Under the pieces are notes generated by a model that made no database searches, was not told the origin of the DNA, and saw only the letters and a list, made by a program, of their open reading frames with translations. Both the position numbers and the translations under genes were made by a program. A stretch of DNA of 43,521 bases from Desulfomonile tiedjei (GTDB lineage: Bacteria > Desulfobacterota > Desulfomonilia > Desulfomonilales > Desulfomonilaceae), in assembly GCA_016218715.1 (NCBI GenBank), contig JACRDG010000100.1, positions 1 through 43,521 of the forward strand. The letters are read 5' to 3'. Positions 31,913-40,429 of this stretch are shown piece after piece (within the stretch, counting starts at the first letter, position 1; each line of letters begins with the position of its first letter).

Positions 31913-34900
31913 ATGTCGAGCGATCAGATTTCTCGCACCATCATTGGCGAGATCGTTGTCATTCCCACCGAGGCCTTGCCGGGCCAGAGCGTCCTGGTAG
32001 AGGTTCTGTCCCCCGAGGGTCGGTCGTACGACAACGCCGAGATTCCGCACGTGTCCATAAACGGTGTGTTGGGGTCGCGACAGTATCTGCAGTTTCCACG
32101 CCCCGGGATCCGGACGGTTTACGTCGTCGCGAAACGCGACGACAAGGTTGAAAGAGAGGCAGTTCGCGTCGTAGTCAAGGCGATGCCCGATCTGGAGATG
32201 GACGAACAACCAGGCGAGGCCGAGCTGAAGGCAGTGCGCGGCCGTGTCGCCGGCCTGCCGCTGCTCCATGCGGCCACGTCCAACGACGAGGCGTATCGTG
32301 TAGCGTTTTCACTGGGCGGATGGTCCCCTTTCAACCACGGCCTCTCGAGGCGCCGCCCTGTTATCAAGAGAGCTGTCGCGCAAGGCTCCGCGGTCGATCC
32401 AGAATCGACCGGCATGCAGCCGGAGGTCTCAGCGGCATCTGACGTGGAAGGCAGCGAACAGCCCCGGGGTGCAAACGAATCGTTGGCACTGCATCCAGTC
32501 ATGGTGTGGACGGGCAAGACAAAGCACATTCCGCTCGACGCCAAGCCGCTTCGAAATTCGGAGGACCAACTGATCGGCCACGCGACGGTGACAGGACCGG
32601 TCCCGGCGACCCGGGTGCCAGCCCTCCGCAGCGCCGAGGAATCGACCGATACGCCGCTCTATCACTGGGACTTTGGTGACGGGACCACCATGACGACGTG
32701 CAACGCCCGCGTCGAGCACGACTATGAGCAGGCGCTGGACCCGAGCCGCGAACATCAGCAATTCGACGTGAGGCTAAGCCTGCGAAAGCCGGATGGGAGC
32801 ACCGATGAGGCAGTCCGTACCCTTACGGTCTTCAACGCGTACGCCATGTGCAAGAAACGCGGAATAATCGTGCCCCGAACAGAGCAGCAATTTTACGCAC
32901 AGGTCAACGGGTTTGGGTTTTCAGCAAAACTGCTTGTCACTAACGTGGAGAACATTCCATTGACGCTGACCCATACGCGCCTCCGCGTTGTTGCAGCGGA
33001 GCCCGATCGTACGAGTCCGCTCGGTCCGGTCGAAGTGGTCGATCCCCCCATTGTAATTCCCGCGGCCGGGAAAGCCGAGATTCCAATTTCCATGCCGTTC
33101 AGTCGGGTCCCCAAGAAGTCGGCAGGTTTCACGGTCCATTTCTTTGGTAATGCAGAGACCGGCGAAGCCATCCGAGTCGAGGGAACGTTCGACACTCGGG
33201 CCAAGGATCGGGCTTCCGATGCAGTGACCATCGGCGACGTCTCCATCGGCCATGTGCCCGGGTTCGAGCACGTCCTTGAAACGGCCGGGGCTGCCGGCGA
33301 ATCACGGACCTGTAGTGCCGAACGCCCAAGCCCGGCTGACCCCATTGCGGCCAACCTTCGTTGCCGAAACTTCACGTGCGAGGAAGTCAATCGGATCGTC
33401 CTCGGAGCCGATGCCGAGCGTCTGCGCTGCTCTGTGAGTGCATTGACTGAACCGGCGGATGCGTGTGCCGCATCTCCGGCCCCGCCTGTCGAAGGGGCCG
33501 AGTGTGACCCGGACAACCTTCCCGAGTTGACGCAGGATCAGCTCGATGAAGGATGGGTCTGCCAGGCAGTGCCGGAGGTGCGAACCGTCACTACCCCCGC
33601 GCGTTTCCTGAACGCGCTGAAAGGAGACATCATTCTATCTCCGGGAGGTGAAAGCTTTGTGGGAGGACTGCTGCGTCAAGTGGACCCCCCTCAGAAGTAC
33701 GGTCATTGCGGTATCATGACCCGCAACTACGATCAAGTTACCCACTCCACGGCAAGTGAAGAACGACTGTTCGCTTTTCTCAATGGTCCAGTGCAGGGCT
33801 TGCCTGTATTGATAGACGGCTTTGAGCCCAATGCCTTGAAATACATGTGGCCTGGCGTCGTCACGCAGACGATAGACGATTCAATCTTTGGCGGGTCGAT
33901 GACCGACCCGGACACGGGGACGCCATACGACATCTGCGCCTTCTCCGCGGGGCCTCAAGGCGCGGATTTCAACGGGCAATGGACGATCGTCCCACCGCTC
34001 GTCGTCAAACCGGATCCGCTCCTCGAGACACCCGAAATACGAGCCAAGCTGCATGAAGTGGCGGACGAGGCTTGCTCCCTCGCTGGCCAGAGCCACTACC
34101 GGTTGTACTGTTACACCGATCCGACCATAGCCCAGAATCCACAGCACGTGGCTCCGCCCGAGGCTGGCTGGGCTGCCGGAACATTTCCCAGTGCCTGCTC
34201 CTGCTTCCTCTGGATGACCCTGAAGCGTCAAGGACTTCAGCTTGAAGGCCCCGATCTCGAAGGGGGCGATGTGGCCGGCGGAGCTGAAGTGGGACCGACA
34301 ACTCCCGACGGGCTCTATCATTACACTGCTGCGGAGAGGCTGGCAGGCGCATTATGGCTCAAGGAACAAGTAACACGCAGGGTAGAGCGCCACCTTGAGG
34401 AAAAGCTCGGGATTCCCGCTCAGCTCTTGAATTCGTTCGCCAAGATATCGGAACACGTCAGCAATCAGATGCTCAATACTCTCGCGAGCGATTGGGCGGA
34501 CGATGCGGCCAAATACTCGCAGGCTTGGCACGGTCCCGAAAACGCCAAGGACATCGACACCGTAAGTCCCGAAAACGCCCTGTTTTGGGATTCCCCGGCA
34601 ACTGCCGGCCTGTATGGCTGGGCGGTTCCTCTTTCATATCGCCAGAGCCGGCAAGAAGAAGTCACCGTTCACCGCTGGAAGAAAGTTCAGGCCAAGGGCA
34701 ACCTGTCGGGGTACGTGCGGTTTCAAGGGAACCCGGTCGCAAAGGTCCTCGTCCAGGTCTATGATGGAAAGAGCGATTTCACCGATGTTAATGGGCACTA
34801 CCGGATTGCCGGAATACCGTTCGGCCCGTACGTAGTAAAAGCGTTCAAGGAAGCGCTGAACGGCATTTCCGCCGGCGCGAGCTGTGCATTTGCCCTCGAC

Positions 34901-35353
34901 CAGCAAGACATGACACTTGACATCACACTTGCGTCGCCGGAGGCAGACTTTCGCAGGGTACAAATGTTCGCTCACATCACGACCACGGACGATGAATGGT
35001 GGCGTCCCGACGAGCATGCTTCAAAAGATTACTTCGAGGAAGTGCAGGTAGGCCAGTTGAATCCCCAGAAAGCCGTCTACTTTGAGCAGCGGATGGGAGG
35101 CGAAATCAGAATCGAATTACGGCTCCAAATCGACTGGCAGGCGGGTGGAGCCATACAGGTCACGCCAATTGCCAAAATGTTCCAGGGTCCGACCGATAGC
35201 ACCAATGACTTGGACGACGAAGAGAATGCTCTGCCGTTTATCGTGCCCACGGACGAACAAGCGTCAGGGCAGATCCATCTCTACAACAACGAATTCTGGA
35301 ACGGGGACACATCGGTGATCACCTTTACGGCAGTCAATCTCGTCCAGCCCTGA
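31913..35353 (+). CDS. Large multidomain protein: PKD domain, probable permuted papain-like hydrolase, carboxypeptidase-regulatory-like domain
   Basis: This 1146-residue protein is not a named family to me. An N-terminal beta-rich region (1-240) is followed by a PKD domain centred on WDFGDG (252-257). After a further beta domain comes a Cys-rich linker (about 465-540, at least six Cys). Then GDIILSPGG (from 571) and YGHCGIM (H598) come before SACSCFLWMTLKRQG (C762, C764). This is His first, Cys later, each in an NlpC/P60-like context (CSxF), the order of circularly permuted papain-like enzymes such as YiiX. Residues about 929-985 (LSGYVRFQGNPVAKVLVQVY, TDVNGHYRIAGIPFGPYVV) resemble a carboxypeptidase-regulatory-like domain; the last 150 residues are unassigned. 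No signal peptide is visible although such domains are often exported. The ATG at 31913 has AAGGAGGGG upstream. Catalysis is inferred, not shown. Confidence 0.8.
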   Translation: MSSDQISRTIIGEIVVIPTEALPGQSVLVEVLSPEGRSYDNAEIPHVSINGVLGSRQYLQFPRPGIRTVYVVAKRDDKVEREAVRVVVKAMPDLEMDEQPGEAELKAVRGRVAGLPLLHAATSNDEAYRVAFSLGGWSPFNHGLSRRRPVIKRAVAQGSAVDPESTGMQPEVSAASDVEGSEQPRGANESLALHPVMVWTGKTKHIPLDAKPLRNSEDQLIGHATVTGPVPATRVPALRSAEESTDTPLYHWDFGDGTTMTTCNARVEHDYEQALDPSREHQQFDVRLSLRKPDGSTDEAVRTLTVFNAYAMCKKRGIIVPRTEQQFYAQVNGFGFSAKLLVTNVENIPLTLTHTRLRVVAAEPDRTSPLGPVEVVDPPIVIPAAGKAEIPISMPFSRVPKKSAGFTVHFFGNAETGEAIRVEGTFDTRAKDRASDAVTIGDVSIGHVPGFEHVLETAGAAGESRTCSAERPSPADPIAANLRCRNFTCEEVNRIVLGADAERLRCSVSALTEPADACAASPAPPVEGAECDPDNLPELTQDQLDEGWVCQAVPEVRTVTTPARFLNALKGDIILSPGGESFVGGLLRQVDPPQKYGHCGIMTRNYDQVTHSTASEERLFAFLNGPVQGLPVLIDGFEPNALKYMWPGVVTQTIDDSIFGGSMTDPDTGTPYDICAFSAGPQGADFNGQWTIVPPLVVKPDPLLETPEIRAKLHEVADEACSLAGQSHYRLYCYTDPTIAQNPQHVAPPEAGWAAGTFPSACSCFLWMTLKRQGLQLEGPDLEGGDVAGGAEVGPTTPDGLYHYTAAERLAGALWLKEQVTRRVERHLEEKLGIPAQLLNSFAKISEHVSNQMLNTLASDWADDAAKYSQAWHGPENAKDIDTVSPENALFWDSPATAGLYGWAVPLSYRQSRQEEVTVHRWKKVQAKGNLSGYVRFQGNPVAKVLVQVYDGKSDFTDVNGHYRIAGIPFGPYVVKAFKEALNGISAGASCAFALDQQDMTLDITLASPEADFRRVQMFAHITTTDDEWWRPDEHASKDYFEEVQVGQLNPQKAVYFEQRMGGEIRIELRLQIDWQAGGAIQVTPIAKMFQGPTDSTNDLDDEENALPFIVPTDEQASGQIHLYNNEFWNGDTSVITFTAVNLVQP

Positions 35354-35373
35354 AGGTGCCGCACAGGAGGAGT

Positions 35374-35403
35374 TCGGGGGGATGCTTTGCCGCGTCCCCC
35401 CGA
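35374..35403 (+). terminator. Probable terminator hairpin after the PKD protein gene
   Basis: A perfect 9 bp GC-rich stem, TCGGGGGGA (35374-35382) with TCCCCCCGA (35395-35403), and a 12-base loop, 20 bp past the stop codon. It lies between convergent genes, so it could act in either direction. No T-run follows. Confidence 0.5.
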
Positions 35404-35553
35404 GGCCCGAGCCCGGCCCGAGCACCGGCCGAATGGGCATAATTCCGAGAACCCTCTCCCTTGTGTACGAACGCGCGCGATCATGGGGAGTATGGCCACG
35501 CACCTCTCCCGGCCCGTGGCGGTCAACTCGCCCCGTCTCCACCGCGGGCGCCA

Positions 35554-37980
35554 TCACGAATTTGTGGTGACGTCGCCGTACATCTTCCAGGTTTCGGCGA
35601 ATGCCGCATCAAAAGAGCGACTCTCCGCATACTGTCGAGCCGCCTGACCCATTCTCTTCAACGCCGCAGGTGCTGCCACCAAGTCTTTCAAAGCTGTCAA
35701 GAAGCCGGCTTCATCGTTTCCTTGCACGACCAACCCTGTCTCTCCGGCAACCATGTTCTCCTGCGGCCCGCCTTGGTCGGTGACGACCACCGGCAAACCG
35801 GAAGCCTGCGCCTCGAGGACTACATTGCCGAACGTGTCCGTGGTGCTCGGAAAAACGAAGAGATCGCAGGAGGCATAGATGGGGGCCAAAGAATCTGCTT
35901 CCAGATAGCCAGTGAAGAGGCACGGCGTCCCTTCGAGGGCTTCTTGCATTACTTGCCGGTACGGTCCGTCTCCGACGATCACGAGAGACACGTCCTTGAC
36001 CGTTTCAACGAGGCGCCTGAAGACGTTCACCAGCAGAGGCAGATTCTTTTCCTTCGAAACCCTCCCGACGTACACCAGTTTGGTTCGATAGTCCCGTCCA
36101 AAGGAGGCGTCCACTATTCCATTTCTCCTGGCAGGATGAAACCGCTGGGTGTCCACGCCGCGCGGGAAAATGCGGATCCGGCCCGGACTAAGTCCGCGGC
36201 GGTTCAGTTCGTGCGCAAAGGCTTTCGACGGCACGAAAACACAGTCCATCTGATCATAAAACCAGAGCACATATTTCCACACCAGCTCTTCCATATCGGC
36301 ATCCTCGGTGAGGAGGCGAGCATACTCGGGCAAGGCCGTATGGTACGTCCCGATGACGGGGAGCTTCAGTATGCGGGCCGCCGCCAGGGCAGCCAGCCCG
36401 AGAGGTCCCGGCGTGGCCGCATGGATGTGCGTAAAGTCGTGTCGATAGCAGTAATCCACCACCTCCAGAAAGGGCGGATAGAATAGCTTCTGTTCAGGGT
36501 AAACCGGGACATCATAGACGCCGATGGGCTCAAAATGATGCATGCCGTTGCCATTGACACTCCCATTCACCTGGCAGCTCAGTACCGTGTAACTGACTCC
36601 CATTCTCTTCGAGGCGGCAATCTGCTTCTTCAGGGATTCCGCGACCCCGTTCACTTCGTGGAGCGTATCGGTGAAGTGGGCAACGCGGATACCGTCGTGG
36701 GGGTTTCTCGATGTTGATTGGTCGACCTGAAAGCTTCGGGCCACGGAGCGGCTAAATCTCCTCTCTTCCGAGAAGGTGGAGAATGCCACAAAATAAGGGG
36801 CCAGGACGAAATACAGAGCCCCAGCAGAGCCCAGGGAGTCGAAGATGTTGAAAAGGTTCGCGCCCGCGAGGCTATCCACGACATGATGCGCGAATCGCCC
36901 CATCACCGAGTTCGACAGATCATTCACAAAGTGAAACCACCTCTGGTCGAGGTCATGCTTATCGCCCCCGTTGCGGGCGAGATCCGACAACTGGGGGTCC
37001 AGGCCGATCATCTTGTGGGTTTCATCCCGGAGCAGACTCAGTATGTTGCTGTCCTGCCCCTGGTTGCTTCGAAACCCGTTCCTACCGACCCAGAGAAGGT
37101 CAAACAAACTCCAGTTTCGCGTGTCGCGCGTGCGATTGGTTTGAAGGAACCCGTCAAGGAGCTTGAACGCTATCTCGGTGTGTGCGAACCGGTTCAGATT
37201 GAGCTTGTTCTCATAGAATCGATACGCGACGCTGTAGATGGTTCTGGCGAGTGTTTGCGGTGTGGAAGGCTCTCCCACGACACGGCATCGTCTCTCGACA
37301 ACCCCTCGAAAGAAGCCGACCCGATCGTGCTCCCCCTCCACTTCCGTGTAGCGCCGGGCAATGGTGAGGCCTCCGTGATCGTCCGACCCACCCGAGAGGT
37401 TTTTTTCCCACGGAGACTTGAAAGCAGGAACAATGCCGTGTTTCTCGCTCAACCGATCGATCGTGGCTGGAGTGAGGTGTCTGAGGATGTTCTGAAGCAG
37501 CTGATTCTGCAACTCGCTGCGCGCTCCATTCAATTCGAAACACTCGAAAAGGAGGAGCGCCGTCTCGAAGCGATCGATCGTGAGCTTGCGATTCACGGAA
37601 TAGAGAGGATGCGCCAAAACGTGGACGATACGCCGCTCGTTCAGATACTTGCACAGGTCAAACACATTCTCGCGGACTTTCTGAATATCTCGATGAATCG
37701 CCTCGTCGATGTCGTACACCAGCACATGGAGCTTGCACTGATCGTGGGGAAAATATGTCGTCACTTCTTCGCTGATAAACACGTCCGGCAGATGAGCAAT
37801 TTCGAGACATCCGTCAATCGTGTTGTGGTCAGTTAAGGTGACCAGCCCCATGCCCTTCTGCCTCGCCGCTCTAAAGACTTCCATTGGCTCCGTGAAGCTT
37901 TCAGGGCAGCTCAACTGCTTGAGAATCCATTCACTGGGCCGTTTCGAGTGTTTGGAATGCACGTGCAGATCGACTTTCAT
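35554..37980 (-). CDS. PHP-domain phosphoesterase fused to a GT4 glycosyltransferase
   Basis: An 808-residue fusion. Residues 1-250 form a PHP domain with the metal-binding set DLHVHS (H6, H8), TLTDHNTIDG (D51, H52), SEE (E71/E72), LHVLVYDI (H85), VLAHPL and SDDHGG, so it is probably an active metal-dependent phosphoesterase. A roughly 170-residue helical linker follows. From about 425 a GT-B glycosyltransferase of family GT4 begins (VAHFTDTLHEVNGVAESL), with the donor-binding LVYVGRVSKEKNL, LVIVGDGPYR and the EX7E-type region TDTFGNVVLEAQASGLPVV. The GT part resembles glycosyl-diacylglycerol and phosphoinositol-type transferases. AGGAGG lies eight bases before the ATG. It is the last gene of a methyltransferase-Psd unit, which suggests action on a membrane lipid. 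The acceptor is unknown. Confidence 0.9.
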   Translation of the reverse strand: MKVDLHVHSKHSKRPSEWILKQLSCPESFTEPMEVFRAARQKGMGLVTLTDHNTIDGCLEIAHLPDVFISEEVTTYFPHDQCKLHVLVYDIDEAIHRDIQKVRENVFDLCKYLNERRIVHVLAHPLYSVNRKLTIDRFETALLLFECFELNGARSELQNQLLQNILRHLTPATIDRLSEKHGIVPAFKSPWEKNLSGGSDDHGGLTIARRYTEVEGEHDRVGFFRGVVERRCRVVGEPSTPQTLARTIYSVAYRFYENKLNLNRFAHTEIAFKLLDGFLQTNRTRDTRNWSLFDLLWVGRNGFRSNQGQDSNILSLLRDETHKMIGLDPQLSDLARNGGDKHDLDQRWFHFVNDLSNSVMGRFAHHVVDSLAGANLFNIFDSLGSAGALYFVLAPYFVAFSTFSEERRFSRSVARSFQVDQSTSRNPHDGIRVAHFTDTLHEVNGVAESLKKQIAASKRMGVSYTVLSCQVNGSVNGNGMHHFEPIGVYDVPVYPEQKLFYPPFLEVVDYCYRHDFTHIHAATPGPLGLAALAAARILKLPVIGTYHTALPEYARLLTEDADMEELVWKYVLWFYDQMDCVFVPSKAFAHELNRRGLSPGRIRIFPRGVDTQRFHPARRNGIVDASFGRDYRTKLVYVGRVSKEKNLPLLVNVFRRLVETVKDVSLVIVGDGPYRQVMQEALEGTPCLFTGYLEADSLAPIYASCDLFVFPSTTDTFGNVVLEAQASGLPVVVTDQGGPQENMVAGETGLVVQGNDEAGFLTALKDLVAAPAALKRMGQAARQYAESRSFDAAFAETWKMYGDVTTNS

Positions 37981-38003
37981 TCTCCAGTCCTCCTGGGGAA
38001 GCG

Positions 38004-38016
38004 AACAATGATTGTT
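38004..38016. promoter_or_regulatory. Short perfect dyad upstream of the PHP-GT4 gene
   Basis: AACAAT-G-ATTGTT is a perfect palindrome with six-base arms in an otherwise GC-rich spacer, about 24 bases before the PHP-GT4 start codon. Nearby, AGCGGA (38038-38043) and TCCGCT (38049-38054) form a small hairpin. These may be an operator or an RNA structure; no promoter hexamers match well. Confidence 0.3.
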
Positions 38017-38178
38017 TTGGCTATCCTCGAACGACGGAGCGGAAACGGTCCGCTATCCGTAGCAAAACAGTGGAGCACGGCGATCGGGGCGCCGCATCTT
38101 CATTCTCTTATCCCGACAGCGTTGATTCGTTCACGCTATGGCAAATTGTGGTGCGAAATCCGATTTTCCACTGTGGAT

Positions 38179-38865
38179 CTACTCCACGAGGACCGATTCG
38201 CCTGCATAGACCCTGTCACCTTCTCTTACTTTGACGTTCATGGTGCTCCCGTGAGGAAGGACGAGGTCAACCTGTGAGCCTATCCGGATCATTCCGAACA
38301 CTTGCCCCGTGGAGACCCGCTCCCCTTCATCCACGTAGCTGTCGATACCGTTTACGCTATGCGCGGCAATCTGGACCACGTAGTATGAACATTCTTCGTC
38401 CTTGAACGTCCCGGTTATCCGCGTGACGGTGCGTTCGTTTTCGACTATGTGCTCGCTTCCCTGATAGTAAGGAGGCATTCCCAACACGCTTCTCAGGTGC
38501 ATCCGGCTCATGTAACGATTTCCGCTCTTGGAAGGATGGTGACGGATAAAGTCAACTGTTCCCGAGAGGGGGACCCGGTTGTAGTGCACGTTAAAGGGAC
38601 TCATGAACACCCCGATGACGAGCCTTCGATCTGAGAGATCTTCTTTAAGGATGTCCGGGATCGTCAGGGGAACGTCCTGTTTGACGGAAAAGACCGTCTC
38701 GTGCGGTTCCGCGCTCTTGACGTACACTACGGTTCCGTCAGCCGGGCTCACGAGAGCGTTATGAGCCGGTATCACGCGATGAGGGTTGCGGAAGAACCAA
38801 ACGTATCGCCACAACAAAAACAGTCCGGCACCGACGCAGAGCATCGAGATGGCGATAACCCTCAT
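38179..38865 (-). CDS. psd: Phosphatidylserine decarboxylase proenzyme (short, Psd-A type)
   Basis: Psd converts phosphatidylserine to phosphatidylethanolamine using a pyruvoyl group formed by self-cleavage. The product is 228 residues, the short bacterial/archaeal type. It has one N-terminal membrane segment (about 3-22), then WFFRNPHRVIP, VSPADGTVVYV, GVFMSPFNVHYNRVPLSG and the cleavage motif GMIRIGSQVDLVLP, where cleavage between G196 and S197 would give a 32-residue alpha chain. The ATG at 38865 overlaps the methyltransferase stop by four bases (ATGA), so I used it instead of an upstream extension to 38979. No phosphatidylserine synthase (pssA), which often accompanies this type, is in the window, so a related phospholipid substrate is possible. 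Confidence 0.93.
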   Translation of the reverse strand: MRVIAISMLCVGAGLFLLWRYVWFFRNPHRVIPAHNALVSPADGTVVYVKSAEPHETVFSVKQDVPLTIPDILKEDLSDRRLVIGVFMSPFNVHYNRVPLSGTVDFIRHHPSKSGNRYMSRMHLRSVLGMPPYYQGSEHIVENERTVTRITGTFKDEECSYYVVQIAAHSVNGIDSYVDEGERVSTGQVFGMIRIGSQVDLVLPHGSTMNVKVREGDRVYAGESVLVE

Positions 38866-39581
38866 GCGAGTTGCTCCCAGGCCTTGGGGTCCAGAACCCG
38901 GATGAGAGCCACGCCGGAAGCGAAAGGAAAATCTACGATCTGGAACGCCTCTTTTGCTCCAGCGATCACTTTGAGCCAACTCTTGACCCCCGCATGATGA
39001 AGCAGCTCGCGGAAATAGATGTTGGTGTCATGGAGAAAGACATAGGAATTTTTCCGCGAGACTCGCACAACGTTGACGAAGTCCTTTTTGACATCCTCAT
39101 AGGTGTGGCTGCCGTCGATGAACGCGAGGTCGATTTTCGGCAGTTTCTTTTTCTTATAGTCTGCAAAGAGGGCTTCGCTCGTCATCTGATAATGAGTTAC
39201 AATGCCTTCCACGCCGAACTTTCTCCAATGTGCTTTCACTTTTTCCGGGTCGTCCCACGTTCCTCGGCCGCCGATGGTCTTCAGAGGACCGTCTCTCAGC
39301 AGGGAGTACGAGGGATCGATGAAGGTCAATTGTCCTGACCCGTTGTCTCTCACGGCCAAAGCAAAACAGATGACACTGAACCCGTATCCGGATCCGATGA
39401 TCAGGATATGTTTTGGCCTCAGTGCCCGAGCCATCGCGTAATAGATGAACCCGAAGCCCAAGTTGAGATTGTGAGGATCTTCGTGGTGACCGAACGGCTT
39501 GGCATCCCGGAAGATGCTTTGAATCATGTTTTCACTCAGGCTGAAATCTGGCTCGTACGGTTGCGCGGTGATCGCCTTCAT
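38862..39581 (-). CDS. Class I SAM-dependent methyltransferase (Methyltransf_24-like)
   Basis: A 239-residue protein with a Rossmann-type methyltransferase core. ILIIGSGYGFSVICFA (from about residue 58) is the SAM-binding motif I, LTFIDPSYSLL the acidic strand 2 motif, and LAFIDGSHTYEDVKKDF the family-typical motif with metal/catalytic Asp-Gly-Ser-His. VFLHDTNIY follows. The pattern is that of the cephalosporin-hydroxylase/Methyltransf_24 group, often acting on sugars or small molecules. The ATG at 39581 has GGAGG ten bases upstream; the frame opens at 39635 without support. It is the first gene of the unit and is translationally coupled to psd. Which substrate it methylates, lipid head group or another, is not known. 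Confidence 0.82.
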   Translation of the reverse strand: MKAITAQPYEPDFSLSENMIQSIFRDAKPFGHHEDPHNLNLGFGFIYYAMARALRPKHILIIGSGYGFSVICFALAVRDNGSGQLTFIDPSYSLLRDGPLKTIGGRGTWDDPEKVKAHWRKFGVEGIVTHYQMTSEALFADYKKKKLPKIDLAFIDGSHTYEDVKKDFVNVVRVSRKNSYVFLHDTNIYFRELLHHAGVKSWLKVIAGAKEAFQIVDFPFASGVALIRVLDPKAWEQLA

Positions 39582-39986
39582 TGCAATAATCCCTCCCACG
39601 GATAATCGGATGATCGGGCTGCACGGGGTGAGCATGCCTTTCCTGGGCCACCGTCGGCAGGAACCTGATTTCCTGACGAGGGTGCTCCAACGAAAACAGC
39701 CTCCCTTGGAAGACTTTATAAGCTCCGGTTAATTACGATGATATTAGGAATCGGATAATTCCACGTTACGCTGCAAGGTTCCTCTCCGAAATGAGTTCTC
39801 AGAGGGCGCGAGCTGCGGCAGCCTGTTCTAACGGGAAACTAACTTGACACTGCAGGTACCCTCATACAAACTTGTTAATGTAGCCGCTTGCTGCTCGTCG
39901 GACCGCATTCAGCGTCCACGATGCAACGCGGTGCGCTCCGCGCTGGGTATCGGTAGAGATGTTCGCTAACCGAGGGGGAGAGAATC
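39582..39986. other. Divergent intergenic region with an A/T-rich core
   Basis: No gene is supported in these 405 bases. A minus-strand TATAAA (39720-39715) with no matching -35 could serve the methyltransferase operon. A plus-strand promoter candidate is listed separately. Confidence 0.4.
39844..39872 (+). promoter_or_regulatory. Possible promoter of the coiled-coil membrane protein gene
   Basis: A perfect TTGACA (39844-39849) is followed after 17 bases by CAAACT (39867-39872), which matches the -10 consensus at only three of six positions. Transcription would begin about 110 nt before the start codon at 39987. Confidence 0.35.
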
Positions 39987-40334
39987 ATGGGATTACCGTT
40001 GTGGCTCGTGACGGGGTGCGCTGCTCTGGTCGGCTTGGCGGTGGGGTATTGGCTGGCTGGTACCGATCGCGAGAAGCTGAGGAAGGCCGCAGCGGCTAAA
40101 GTCAAGGAAGCGGAAGACCGCGCGCGGGCTTTGGACGAGAAGGAGCAGGCCTTGTCACAAAAGGTGCAAGAGGCGGAGGAAACAGAGCATACATTGACCG
40201 AACGTCTCAGAGATTTGGAGCACCGGCAGCAAGCTGTCGTGGAGAAGCAGGCACGTTCGCCGATGAAGGGGAAAAGGAAGGCTGCAAAAGCTAAGAAAGG
40301 TCATCCCGAAAAAACCCCACCAGAGTCCGCGTGA
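39987..40334 (+). CDS. Small membrane-anchored coiled-coil protein with Lys-rich tail
   Basis: This 115-residue protein has an N-terminal transmembrane helix (residues 3-24, PLWLVTGCAALVGLAVGYWL), a highly charged Ala/Glu/Lys/Arg coiled coil (about 28-88) and a strongly basic tail rich in Lys and Pro. I do not recognise a family; the design resembles other short anchored coiled-coil proteins such as YtxH- or YhcB-like ones, without convincing identity. GGGGGAGAG lies just upstream of the ATG at 39987, which supports translation. It is followed after 95 bp by the Rieske-like gene on the same strand. Confidence 0.7.
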   Translation: MGLPLWLVTGCAALVGLAVGYWLAGTDREKLRKAAAAKVKEAEDRARALDEKEQALSQKVQEAEETEHTLTERLRDLEHRQQAVVEKQARSPMKGKRKAAKAKKGHPEKTPPESA

Positions 40335-40429
40335 GTAATGAATTGCAGAGAAAGCATATCCGGACTATGATGACTGGCACCAAGTTGATTCACGTGTGCA
40401 GGCGGCTGGGCCGCCCATGAGGAAACGCC

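Noticed and set aside
35461-37836. Plus-strand frames of 341 and 372 residues opposite the PHP-GT4 gene
   Set aside because: Antisense to a gene with intact PHP and GT4 motifs; no ribosome sites or domains.
40375-40391. TGGCAC-like string upstream of the Rieske-like gene, considered as a sigma-54 site
   Set aside because: The -12 GC element is missing at the required spacing.
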